Positions 8,151 to 16,586 of a stretch of DNA of 64,000 nt are shown here, piece after piece (position 1 is the stretch's first letter; each line of letters opens with the position of its first letter). Source of the DNA: a virus; the IMG/VR virus record IMGVR_UViG_3300017917_003732, positions 22,996 through 86,995 of that record. One strand, given 5' to 3'. A program made the translations under genes and the position numbers. Below the pieces are notes generated by a model. It saw only the letters and a list, made by a program, of their open reading frames with translations, ran no database searches and was not told the origin of the DNA.

Positions 8151-8450
8151 TTAGACCAAAGAGGGTTTTTTCTTCTTTGTCAGCCACTTATCAATCTGAC
8201 CAAGAATGTTCTTCGCCGGTGGGAAGTTAGCCTCAAAGTTCTTGCCGATAGCCTTTTTCAAGGCATCCATAGCTTCTGGGCTATCATCTTTGAGGTGCGC
8301 AGCTACTTCGTGCTCGACTTTTTCCTTTGCCTCTAGAAGAAGACCAAGTCGGTAAATATTACCCCCTCCGCCCCGACGAGACTCCTTTTCATACTCTTTC
8401 CTATCGTACTGGGTGATTTTACTTGCCAGTGCCATGAGGAAGGATTCCAC
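8151..8450 (-). CDS. Hypothetical helical protein; start uncertain, may extend to 8540
   Basis: From GTG 8450 this is a 99-residue, charged, helix-rich protein with a glycine run (RRGGGG) and a basic tail (TKKKKPSLV). No family is recognised. GTG 8450 has no ribosome binding site and would leave an 86-base gap in an otherwise tightly packed cluster. The frame is open upstream to a TGA just beyond 8540, and the upstream codons read like protein (LKLNRLDQFIACRVKERY). A CTG at 8540-8538 overlaps the previous gene's stop and follows GGTGA at a usable distance. With that start the protein would be 129 residues. Confidence 0.65.
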   Translation of the reverse strand: MESFLMALASKITQYDRKEYEKESRRGGGGNIYRLGLLLEAKEKVEHEVAAHLKDDSPEAMDALKKAIGKNFEANFPPAKNILGQIDKWLTKKKKPSLV

Positions 8451-8536
8451 AGTTGCATTCGGAAGAGCCGCTGTGATTGTAGACGCATAGCGCTCTTTGA
8501 CTCGACACGCAATGAACTGATCTAAACGATTGAGTT

Positions 8537-9100
8537 TCAGTTCTCACCATACTTTCTTAAAAGGGTGTCAATCTCTTGGGTAGGAATACCTGAGCTATCC
8601 TTAACTGTGACCACTACCACGCTAGGCGTTACTACGATGACCTGATCAACATCCCTATTGGTCACCCCATCCGGAAGGATCACTTCTGTTGGTTTATCTT
8701 CCCCAGGGGGTGTGAAAACAACAGTTTTGGGGTTAGAGAATAATCCGGGCTCTCGAATAGGCACCACTACTGCCTGAGTATCACCCTTGGAGTCCGGCTG
8801 CCCAATAGGGATAATCCTTCCGTTCTTGTCTACTCTATTCGGATCCACCGAATTGGAGATATCGATAGTTTTTCTCCCATCCGATTTTCTCCCAAGAAGC
8901 TTGCTGAGAAGGCCCCCAACCTGAAGCTCCTTGAACCCCATCGAAACCAATAAAACGGCGCCGAGAACTACCACCAAGGCGAAGATAAGCTTCAGGACAT
9001 CAGGAGTTGCCCAACAAAGGAAGCCCCATAGCCTGGACACGGTCGCCTTGCAGGCTTCCCATGCTCGCTTACCACAGGACTTACCGAAAAGATCAGGCAT
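8537..9100 (-). CDS. Single-pass membrane protein
   Basis: A 187-residue protein with one transmembrane segment (LKLIFALVVVLGAVLLVSMGF, about residues 38-58). The N-terminal part is cysteine-containing and basic. The C-terminal part is extended and rich in Val, Pro and Asp, with many short beta-like strands (TVVFTPPG, QVIVVTPSVVVVTVKD). The start is ATG 9100, which overlaps the J-domain gene by 8 bases and has AGGA six bases upstream; a start at 9136 would overlap by 44 bases. No family is recognised. By position it groups with the three-segment membrane protein at 10426-10890 and the secreted protein at 7544-8146, which may act together at the envelope. Confidence 0.75.
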   Translation of the reverse strand: MPDLFGKSCGKRAWEACKATVSRLWGFLCWATPDVLKLIFALVVVLGAVLLVSMGFKELQVGGLLSKLLGRKSDGRKTIDISNSVDPNRVDKNGRIIPIGQPDSKGDTQAVVVPIREPGLFSNPKTVVFTPPGEDKPTEVILPDGVTNRDVDQVIVVTPSVVVVTVKDSSGIPTQEIDTLLRKYGEN

Positions 9101-10409
9101 GAATCGTCCTAAATAAGTCGTACATTGACATTCCAAGAACCTCAGCCGCTTGCCTTAAAGTCATTTCGGAAGCAACAGACAAGAGACTCGATGTCTTCGA
9201 CTCAGGAAGGTACTCCTCAGCAGCCTTTTCCAAAGCAAGATGAAGCCATGAAGGTTCAGAGGTTAGGCAGTCAGTCAGATGAGTGATTGCCGTAGCGGCA
9301 TCAAACTTGAGGCTAAAACCCCCCCGACTCCCTCGAAGACGGCTGAGATTAAAGGGACGACCTTCGGATATCTCCCAATTCATGACATAGGGGATGAAAG
9401 ATTTCTTGAGATTCTCCACTGTAGCATCTGTCAATTGACAGTCCTTACCGTTCACTCGAACGAAAAATTCGTATGAGTCGGCATTATCCATTCTCTTTTT
9501 CTCCGCCTTCATACGACTAATCTTCTCACGACTATACTTTGTATAAACCTCAACCACACTCTTTCGTCCGACTACCGAAGGGTCCTCGTCGTTGAGAAGA
9601 CCACATCCAACAAGGATGTCCTTTAGCGCCGCCCCTCCAGAGCGAGGAATTTTTTTAATGACCTCTTCCGTGGGTCGGTCCCATTGCCAAGCAACAAACT
9701 TCTTGGCGGGTTTAGGGGTTGCCCCGTCAGCCCATTGAGTCCCAATTAGCTTGATGTATTTAGTAGCAATCTTGGCAACGTTCTGAGACAAGGGGGCATC
9801 AACCCAAGAAACTTGCCAATCCTCCATGACCTTGGTACGCTGCCCCATGTCAGTCGGGATTGTCCCCCCACTCTCACCTCTCTCCTTGATAGCAAGGAAT
9901 ATGTGCTTTGATTCGGTACGACCATAAAGAGTCCAAACTCGATGCCCAGGATAGTAAGATTTTTCCCAATACCACTCAGGAATCGATACGAATTTCCACT
10001 CAACCCCTGAGGGGGGTGTATTTGAGGACCAAGCTTTCGAAAAGTTTTGACCCTCCATAACCGAATCTGGCCCAGTCGGAGGCTTTTGACGACTCCACTC
10101 GTAATTCTTGTCCTGAGGGCGACCAGGTTCGTTAGTCGGCCGACTCTTTCCTGTTAGGATATCCTTTGCTACGTTTACCTCCACCATCTTCGCAGGGTCA
10201 CCGCCCCGATCGGGATGGTTTTCAAATGCCTTGCTGCGATAAGCCTTCATGATCTCTTCCGGACTCGGGGAAGAAAGGGGAGGAAATCCCAAGACCTGCT
10301 TGGCTTGCTCCATCGACATCGCAAGCAAAAGACGCGCGTACCGAGCTTCGAATTCGACTTGAGCGTATCGATTCGCTATTTTGTTGATTAGTGTCAAATC
10401 AGTGTGCAC
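9093..10409 (-). CDS. J-domain (DnaJ-like) protein with HTH-like C-terminus
   Basis: This 438-residue protein has a J domain near its N-terminus (about 32-88) with the diagnostic HPD tripeptide at 65-67 in AFENHPDRGGDP. J domains stimulate the ATPase of Hsp70 (DnaK). The Gly/Phe-rich and zinc-finger regions of canonical DnaJ are absent. Instead there is a Trp/Tyr-rich middle (PEWYWEKSYYPGHRVW) and a C-terminal stretch (MTLRQAAEVLGMSMYDLFRTI) that resembles a helix-turn-helix. The start is GTG 10409 with GAGGA six bases upstream; an internal ATG at 10319 would remove the first 30 residues but keep the J domain. The protein probably recruits host DnaK to phage replication or assembly. The HTH call is weaker than the J-domain call. 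Confidence 0.87.
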   Translation of the reverse strand: MHTDLTLINKIANRYAQVEFEARYARLLLAMSMEQAKQVLGFPPLSSPSPEEIMKAYRSKAFENHPDRGGDPAKMVEVNVAKDILTGKSRPTNEPGRPQDKNYEWSRQKPPTGPDSVMEGQNFSKAWSSNTPPSGVEWKFVSIPEWYWEKSYYPGHRVWTLYGRTESKHIFLAIKERGESGGTIPTDMGQRTKVMEDWQVSWVDAPLSQNVAKIATKYIKLIGTQWADGATPKPAKKFVAWQWDRPTEEVIKKIPRSGGAALKDILVGCGLLNDEDPSVVGRKSVVEVYTKYSREKISRMKAEKKRMDNADSYEFFVRVNGKDCQLTDATVENLKKSFIPYVMNWEISEGRPFNLSRLRGSRGGFSLKFDAATAITHLTDCLTSEPSWLHLALEKAAEEYLPESKTSSLLSVASEMTLRQAAEVLGMSMYDLFRTIHA

Positions 10410-10425
10410 GATATCCTCATAAACT

Positions 10426-10890
10426 TTAGGACTTGTCTTTTTTCCCCTCAGCTACAACAAGCGTTGGGCGAGTCTCATCCGCTGGGGGTGGCTCCGTAGC
10501 AACAGGAGGGAGCCCATTATCTTCCTCCGCCTTTGCGGGATTACTCTTGATCCAAGCTCGGATACGATTGTAAATGAAAGCAGAGAATAGGCCGCACACC
10601 GCACCAAACATGATGCGACCACTTCGGGTGCCATTGGTCAATTCCGGCCAAACAAAAGTTTTTGCCATAAGACCCATGAGGCCTCCGACAAAAATCGTGA
10701 GGACTGGCAAACACACCTCATTCCATAGACGAAAAGCAAGGGTTGTCTGCCGTACCCGCCCAGTTTCTACAAGGACCTTCCAAGTCCCTTCAATCAATCG
10801 CCTGACGAAATATGTGACAACATATACCGCCAGACAAATGTAGATAAACTGTTGACTGACTATGGCGTTAACTAGGGAGTCAAGGTCCAT
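10426..10890 (-). CDS. Three-segment membrane protein, possible holin
   Basis: A 154-residue protein with three hydrophobic segments: about 13-33 (FIYICLAVYVVTYFV), 59-79 (VCLPVLTIFVGGLMGLMA) and 92-110 (IMFGAVCGLFSAFIY). A Pro/Glu/Lys-rich, probably cytosolic tail of about 40 residues follows and ends in KKDKS. I prefer ATG 10890 (TGGAG upstream) to GTG 10914. Size, three membrane spans and a charged tail are compatible with a class I holin, but no endolysin gene is visible nearby, so this is only a candidate. It lies between the tail genes and the J-domain gene. Confidence 0.7.
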   Translation of the reverse strand: MDLDSLVNAIVSQQFIYICLAVYVVTYFVRRLIEGTWKVLVETGRVRQTTLAFRLWNEVCLPVLTIFVGGLMGLMAKTFVWPELTNGTRSGRIMFGAVCGLFSAFIYNRIRAWIKSNPAKAEEDNGLPPVATEPPPADETRPTLVVAEGKKDKS

Positions 10891-10954
10891 TATGAGAGAT
10901 CTCCAACGAGGCACAGCTATAAAACGAACCGCACCTCGTTAGAGTCCAGGACCC

Positions 10955-11251
10955 TTAGTCCTCGTCTACCGAGAGGCTCTCAACGACTTCTACCGTATGA
11001 TGTTGAGGCTTTCTCTGTGCCTCATTTTTGGAAGGATTCGGATTGGCCTTTGACTTAGAAGGCACTAAGTTCCCAATATCCAAGCTCTCCCACTTTCCAG
11101 CCCATTTTAGCTGTTCCTGAAGTTCCATCCTCTGAACCGGAGTGAGGTGCGGATTACGGAGGAGAAGTTGAATTTGCCGCCTTGCATTCGCAGCCCCAAC
11201 TGCCCGAACTTCTTTTGGCACTTCATGCAGGGTCAGAGTTCGAATCGCCAT
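10955..11251 (-). CDS. Small hypothetical protein
   Basis: A 98-residue protein starting at ATG 11251, one base after the stop of the 1541-residue tail protein, with a GGGGGG stretch seven bases upstream. An in-frame start at 11305 would overlap that gene by 53 bases and is less likely. The first 60 residues are helical (ANARRQIQLLLRNPHLTPVQ, LQEQLKWAGKW). The rest is polar, Lys/Asn/Pro-rich and ends in an acidic SLSVDED. No family is recognised. It is the last gene of the run that follows the tail cluster. Confidence 0.65.
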   Translation of the reverse strand: MAIRTLTLHEVPKEVRAVGAANARRQIQLLLRNPHLTPVQRMELQEQLKWAGKWESLDIGNLVPSKSKANPNPSKNEAQRKPQHHTVEVVESLSVDED

Positions 11252-11252
11252 T

Positions 11253-14200
11253 TCAGAAACCCCCCATCCTATTGGGTAGCGAAATCGAAGCTGGGTCAAC
11301 CTCATACTTGGTACGGTTCTTCAAAAGAGGGTGGCCTTCGATTCGATACAGATCCGCCGCTGAACTACCCTCACTCGTGCCATTAGTCCCAATGATGACA
11401 GTTGCTCCTGCCGACGTCACATCCAATGTCATAACGCGTGTCACCACTGCCAACAATAGCTCGTCACCCGCACTAGCCTGATTGACTCCGACACTAGTAG
11501 GAGAGTTACGAACAAGGTAAGCACGTCCAATAATCGCCTTGGTGCCTCGACCAGAGCCATTGATGTTACTGTATATCGCACCGATCTCGCCCCCAGGGCG
11601 GTCACCGGAACCAAGAAACATGGAACCGCCTCGGGTCACTCGGAAGTTCGTCAAAAGTTCATACAGGCCTGGCTCACCGTCCACGTGAACTAAGATATCC
11701 CCGGGCACTCCAGTCGAAATAGAGGCGGGCATAAGAGAGATTTCTTCCTGCTCCAAGGTATTCGTTCGACCGAGGCTAGCAGAGATAGAGCCGATTCCGA
11801 TATCTTCCAGATACTGAAGAGGGCAAGCGTTTACATTCGTGAAACGACCACCGTGAAAATCCTTGTCCCGATAGAGAGACCCAAGCGGTAGTCTTTCGGT
11901 GCACCCCAGATACTCAGGATTTGATCCTGGATCAAAGAAATCCCCTCCAGGGTTGAGTGCTCCAATCTTGAGACTTGGGCGATCCTCGACTGAGGAAACC
12001 GGTGGGAAAGAACCGGGGTCCTCATAACCAACATTCCTAAAGTCATAGACGTTTGGCGAAACCAAGTCACCAGATAGTCGGCCCGTCCCAAGTGTGGTGA
12101 TGAAACCAGTCGAAGCCAAAACCTCTAGTGGCTTCTGATTGGGCCTAGTCAAGTTCGAAATATCTAGGAATGACGAGCTAAGCTGATATGCAGTATAACT
12201 CGTCAGAGGTCCCGGAGTGAATCCAAGATCCAAGTAATTGGATTGCGAGCCCCAGGGGTCCCCCTGATAAGGCGTTCGGCTGTAATTGATCAATGCAGTG
12301 TCGAAACTCGTGAGAGGCCCAGGAAGAATAGTTGTAGGACCATGAATAACAGGAGAGGAAATGTTCGCTTCCCGAGTCGCCTCCTTTAGCTCTGTACGAG
12401 TCCTAGACAGAAGAAGCTTGAATGGTTTCCCTAGGTCGAAAGAACCGCGATCAAAGCCAAAGATACTCGCTGTGATCACATAATGCTTCGAGCGGAAACT
12501 ACCGATCGGTACCGGACTCTTGGATAAGTCTAGGGCCTCAGCGTTGAGAACGAAGTATGAGTCGCCATCATCATCAACTTCAATCCACAAGATAGGGCCA
12601 TCAAAATTCTGGCGAAGAAGGTTTTTGGCTCCGGAGCCAGTATACTCTCTCGTGCTAGGATTGTAACTTGGCCCATTGGTCTTGTAGTCAACTGCCTCGT
12701 AAACCGCCCAAAGACGAGCAACCCCATAAAATGGGGGAAGCTGGAGCCCCTGACGGCCAAGACCTCTTGAATCATCAAAGAACTTTATCCCAGCAAACGT
12801 GACACCACTATAAGAGAACGCTGCATTGTATGTTGCATCAACAATTGTGGACCCTGACAGGTTTCCTGTAGAAAATGCAGCATAAGAAGCCGATCCTTCA
12901 TTGGTATAGCTTATATACTGCTTATTATGGTCGGTATCTGTGAGGCTTGTTGAAGATCCCTCATGCGATTGCAGCATGAAGTTGATACCACGGTGAAAGG
13001 TGGCATTGTTTTCAGCAAGGATTGGGAGACGGACCTCCCCCCAACCCGGTACTAGATGCCTCGGCAGAGTAACATAGAAGTTCTTTTCATTTGCTTCTGT
13101 TTGAGTAGACCCCGAAAACAAGTTGAGAGGGTCTGTTGTGGCCCACTTGGCAGTGACACCGTCTGCCTTCTTCAAGGGCATTAACCCTTGCGCATGATAG
13201 ACCGCATATTGAGTGGTCGAAATATCCGGGACAATGGGAATAGGATTTCCGTAAACGGTCAAAGAATTAGAGGTATGTGACTGTATTACGTATTGCCCCT
13301 TAGCCGGACCCGAGAGGATCACCAAAACATCACTTTCGTCAAGTACCGAAGTGAAGTCTACCGCTGGAATTCCCTCATCTGTGAGGGTACTAACTGTTAA
13401 CCCTGTAGGAGTCCTAGGCTCTACGATCGGGGTACCGAAGATATTCTCCCCTGCCCCGTTGAGGGCTGAAACCGAGATCGGGAATCCGATTCTCTGGTAC
13501 GGAGTCAAGATCACAGTTTTTGAACCCAGATCCGCATAAGCCTCAGAAGTTACTGGAAGCATACCCTTATAGGACTGGTTCCGGTACTTACTCCAAAGCA
13601 TTGCCCATGATGTCCGAAGAGGAAAGTTAGTTTGTGGCACACCAGATGGCTGAGTCAAAAGTTCGGCATAGGGGTGATAGAGCGTAATGTTATGAATTGA
13701 GTCCGGACGACGGGATAACCCACGACCCCCACCGTACTGCACATTAACCGTAACATAGAGGTTAGGGTTGCTATTTTTGCTAATTGGGAAAGGTGCCCCA
13801 TTTCCAACGATCTGAATCTCTAGGTCAGAGGAAGATGTCGGAGTAGTTGGGACCGAACGAACAATGAACCTATGCTGAGGAAGAGATTCGGGATACCCAT
13901 CGATACGAACTTGCACTGACCCCAAACCTTTACGCACTTCATAGAATGACCCATCCGTTGCCGGAATAGTCCCCTCCACAGTGAGCTCATCCGAAGCGAC
14001 ACTAGTGATAAGATAGGTCCCCTTGGAGTTGCCATAGAAGATGACGAGTGTGTCCGCTGCTTCTACTCCAGCTGTGACGAAGTTGATAGTATCCGTAAAG
14101 TGCGAGTTCCCAGTTGACACGCCCCCGCTTTTCGAAATAACCACCTCATTGAGTAACCGCACCTGGTCTGCGTCTGCTCCCGGAGTCGTGGTCTTGAAAG

Positions 14201-15878
14201 GAGCCACGGGGATGACAATTTTATCCCCTACCGTTCTCTCTGCGGGATCCACATTCGAAAGAGGTTCGGACGAGTCGGCTGTCCAGGTATCACCGACAGC
14301 CTGTCTGGTAGTGACAGCACTGATTACGTTAAGGGCCCAGCTAGAAGCAACCGGCTGTGCACCACTTGAAACCGCCCCGGTATACGGAGTACAAAGAATC
14401 TCGACAGGTTGTTGAACCGACGCATCTGAGAAGATCATTCGAATGCGGTCAGGCGCATCAAGCTTGGTTATGCCAAGACTATTTGCCTGAGAAGAGCTGA
14501 TCTTGTCTTCGTAAAAAACATAAGTCCCTTGGGTGCCAGACCCAGACCGTTTCCAGTTGGCTCTGAGCTGTCCTCGAAGGAGACGATCAAGGTTGCTCTT
14601 CAATATCGTGTTATAGCCCACCCCATTGGGCGTAACTACATGCCGAAGGTCTAAGATATCCGTTTGGGTGATCTGGTCTGAGAACAAACCATCAGGGCGA
14701 CCGGAGAGAATTTTGACGGATGAGCCAGAGGGATGAGCTTCCGCTTTAGTGCCATTTCTCCCACGAACAACACCACCAATAGTGTTTCCCGTAACCGTGT
14801 TATAGGTCATAATCTCGTCGCCGATCTGAATCAAAGCCGACGACCCGGGGTTTGCTGGAAGTGGGATATCTGTGGACGACATCAGGGTAATCGAAGTCGC
14901 CGAATCCGTAATAGAAGCGGCCAAAGTAGGTGCCGCAGCAAAAGTCTTTACCCCAGACCTATCCGTAGCCGTTGGGTTGCGATTGAATCCACCATTGAGG
15001 TTCTGAGACGGATCTCCGGCCCAAGCTACTGAGTTACGACGAAAGACAACACAAACCGGAACGGCGTACACATATCCATCTACCGTTCCGAGATCATTTA
15101 CTGTTCCATCTCCAGCACGCCAAAGCCCAGGGTCCCCAAGTTCCTCTCGCATATTTACGAATGGGTAGCCACCTGCCGAAGGGGGAGCTGCCATCGTCCC
15201 CTGAGCCTTTACCGCAGTAGCATCAAATCCGTCAGGACAACTTGCCAAACCAATGAGGCCCTTGACCACCCGAAGGCGATACTGAAGTTGAGTTCGTTGA
15301 GAGGTCTCGAAACCGATAGCAGGATCTTGGATGTCATCAGCAAGGTAACTTGCACCACCCTCCACATTCCCGTAACGATATATGGCCGAAGAGCTAGGTT
15401 TGTTCAAGGCTGAAGGTCCCGGTGGAACGCGAGCTTTCCAAACTTCCAAAAACACAAAGTCCGCTCGGAAGTCACCGCTATTCGATGGGGGTGGGTCCAG
15501 TGTTATCTTATTCCAGGTATCAGTATTATTCGGAGATCCAGGAGGGGTTCCAACCTTGGTCCCCACCACAGGGATAAGCCAGCCATTTACCACAGCCCAA
15601 GTAATGGACCTCTTCTCGCCAGCACGCTGGCGACCAAACCGAAACCAATTGGACCAGCTGGCATTGGTCACGAATTCCTTCGATGGGTTGGTATCATTCC
15701 CAAGCCACCCAGAAGGGGTATTGTGCAAAACGAGCTGTTGTCTCCAATCAGCTTCGATCTGCTGCATCAAGTTCAATTCTGAGTCAAGCGGGCACTTTCC
15801 CTGTTGCCAAATTACCTCCACAAAGGCAGAATTCTTGGGATCAAGGACCCTACTCACGCCGCCGCCAAAGTTATCCAT
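11253..15878 (-). CDS. Giant tail/appendage protein, ELNL family (1541 aa)
   Basis: A 1541-residue structural protein. Its N-terminus (AFVEVIWQQGKCPLDSELNL, about 18-37) matches the motif at the start of the 881-residue protein at 26679-29324, and resembles the QQGRVxLDADWN motif at the start of baseplate-associated proteins in phages and contractile injection systems. Both proteins then share PSGW, VVNGWxIxV, VFLEVWxR, VQYRLRVxxGI, GDPGLWxAGDG, LGTVDGYxYAxPxCxVFRRN and RPDGLxSD. Residues about 325-395 hold a GDEIMTY...GVVRGRNGT module, and about 589-649 and 836-896 hold two copies of a small beta module (TLVIFYGNSKGTYLITSV; VLVILSGPAKGQYVIQS). The start is ATG 15878 with GGAG nine bases upstream. 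The likely role is a tail fibre or baseplate appendage. Confidence 0.88.
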   Translation of the reverse strand: MDNFGGGVSRVLDPKNSAFVEVIWQQGKCPLDSELNLMQQIEADWRQQLVLHNTPSGWLGNDTNPSKEFVTNASWSNWFRFGRQRAGEKRSITWAVVNGWLIPVVGTKVGTPPGSPNNTDTWNKITLDPPPSNSGDFRADFVFLEVWKARVPPGPSALNKPSSSAIYRYGNVEGGASYLADDIQDPAIGFETSQRTQLQYRLRVVKGLIGLASCPDGFDATAVKAQGTMAAPPSAGGYPFVNMREELGDPGLWRAGDGTVNDLGTVDGYVYAVPVCVVFRRNSVAWAGDPSQNLNGGFNRNPTATDRSGVKTFAAAPTLAASITDSATSITLMSSTDIPLPANPGSSALIQIGDEIMTYNTVTGNTIGGVVRGRNGTKAEAHPSGSSVKILSGRPDGLFSDQITQTDILDLRHVVTPNGVGYNTILKSNLDRLLRGQLRANWKRSGSGTQGTYVFYEDKISSSQANSLGITKLDAPDRIRMIFSDASVQQPVEILCTPYTGAVSSGAQPVASSWALNVISAVTTRQAVGDTWTADSSEPLSNVDPAERTVGDKIVIPVAPFKTTTPGADADQVRLLNEVVISKSGGVSTGNSHFTDTINFVTAGVEAADTLVIFYGNSKGTYLITSVASDELTVEGTIPATDGSFYEVRKGLGSVQVRIDGYPESLPQHRFIVRSVPTTPTSSSDLEIQIVGNGAPFPISKNSNPNLYVTVNVQYGGGRGLSRRPDSIHNITLYHPYAELLTQPSGVPQTNFPLRTSWAMLWSKYRNQSYKGMLPVTSEAYADLGSKTVILTPYQRIGFPISVSALNGAGENIFGTPIVEPRTPTGLTVSTLTDEGIPAVDFTSVLDESDVLVILSGPAKGQYVIQSHTSNSLTVYGNPIPIVPDISTTQYAVYHAQGLMPLKKADGVTAKWATTDPLNLFSGSTQTEANEKNFYVTLPRHLVPGWGEVRLPILAENNATFHRGINFMLQSHEGSSTSLTDTDHNKQYISYTNEGSASYAAFSTGNLSGSTIVDATYNAAFSYSGVTFAGIKFFDDSRGLGRQGLQLPPFYGVARLWAVYEAVDYKTNGPSYNPSTREYTGSGAKNLLRQNFDGPILWIEVDDDGDSYFVLNAEALDLSKSPVPIGSFRSKHYVITASIFGFDRGSFDLGKPFKLLLSRTRTELKEATREANISSPVIHGPTTILPGPLTSFDTALINYSRTPYQGDPWGSQSNYLDLGFTPGPLTSYTAYQLSSSFLDISNLTRPNQKPLEVLASTGFITTLGTGRLSGDLVSPNVYDFRNVGYEDPGSFPPVSSVEDRPSLKIGALNPGGDFFDPGSNPEYLGCTERLPLGSLYRDKDFHGGRFTNVNACPLQYLEDIGIGSISASLGRTNTLEQEEISLMPASISTGVPGDILVHVDGEPGLYELLTNFRVTRGGSMFLGSGDRPGGEIGAIYSNINGSGRGTKAIIGRAYLVRNSPTSVGVNQASAGDELLLAVVTRVMTLDVTSAGATVIIGTNGTSEGSSAADLYRIEGHPLLKNRTKYEVDPASISLPNRMGGF

Positions 15879-15923
15879 TAGGCATTTCTCCGATTTGCAT
15901 CCGTTCTCGTTAGCTTGCGGCCA

Positions 15924-16583
15924 TTAGTATAGCACCGCCCAAGAACCTAGGAACACCCGAGCAACAGAACTAACATCTGTACTTCGAGTAAATCTAAGGA
16001 TCACCTGAGTACCCCTTGCAGAAATCGGAATCGAAACCAAAGATTTATCAGTTGCACTCAAGAACGTGACCCCGTTGTCGAAACTGATCTCAACCGTGAC
16101 ATGCACATCAGGGGAGAGCTCCTGGTAATAACGCTGAAATGAACCGTCAGCGTCGTCTACGTCAACATAAGTGAACAACTCATAGGTCACAATTGCCTGC
16201 GCAGGGCCCGCACCACCTCCAGACCACGAGATACTGAAGGCATCCGTTTGTAGAAACGGAGTCGGATTGACGAGATCAGTTGGGTACAATCCGATAAGAC
16301 CTCTTTCCCCGGAGAATACACCTTGACTTTGAGGCAAATTGACGTTGGCTGCGTCCAAAAGAGCATCATAGGTGATTTGGGTAAATAGTCCATGAGACCC
16401 TAAAATACCTTGATACTTCTTGGTCAAGAGATCCGCCAAGTCTACCGGATCTTGCACTGAAACATCATCCGGTACTCGCACTACATAATTCCCCGTGACC
16501 CTGGTCTGTGGGGGGTAGGTCGTAGTAGTTACGACATCATTAATGACATCCGTGAACAGATCAATCAGATAGTGGGTGCTCAC
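15924..16583 (-). CDS. Structural protein of unknown role (219 aa)
   Basis: A 219-residue protein between two giant appendage genes. The start is GTG 16583 with GGGAG eight bases upstream, formed by the end of the preceding gene. The first 80 residues appear mixed alpha/beta (LIDLFTDVINDVV). The C-terminal 110 residues are beta-rich (TYELFTYVDVDD, VHVTVEISFDNG, ISARGTQVILRFTRS) and read like a jelly-roll or discoidin-like attachment domain, though I cannot name the family. Its context suggests an adaptor or capping protein for the neighbouring fibre-like proteins. Confidence 0.75.
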   Translation of the reverse strand: MSTHYLIDLFTDVINDVVTTTTYPPQTRVTGNYVVRVPDDVSVQDPVDLADLLTKKYQGILGSHGLFTQITYDALLDAANVNLPQSQGVFSGERGLIGLYPTDLVNPTPFLQTDAFSISWSGGGAGPAQAIVTYELFTYVDVDDADGSFQRYYQELSPDVHVTVEISFDNGVTFLSATDKSLVSIPISARGTQVILRFTRSTDVSSVARVFLGSWAVLY

Positions 16584-16586
16584 GGA

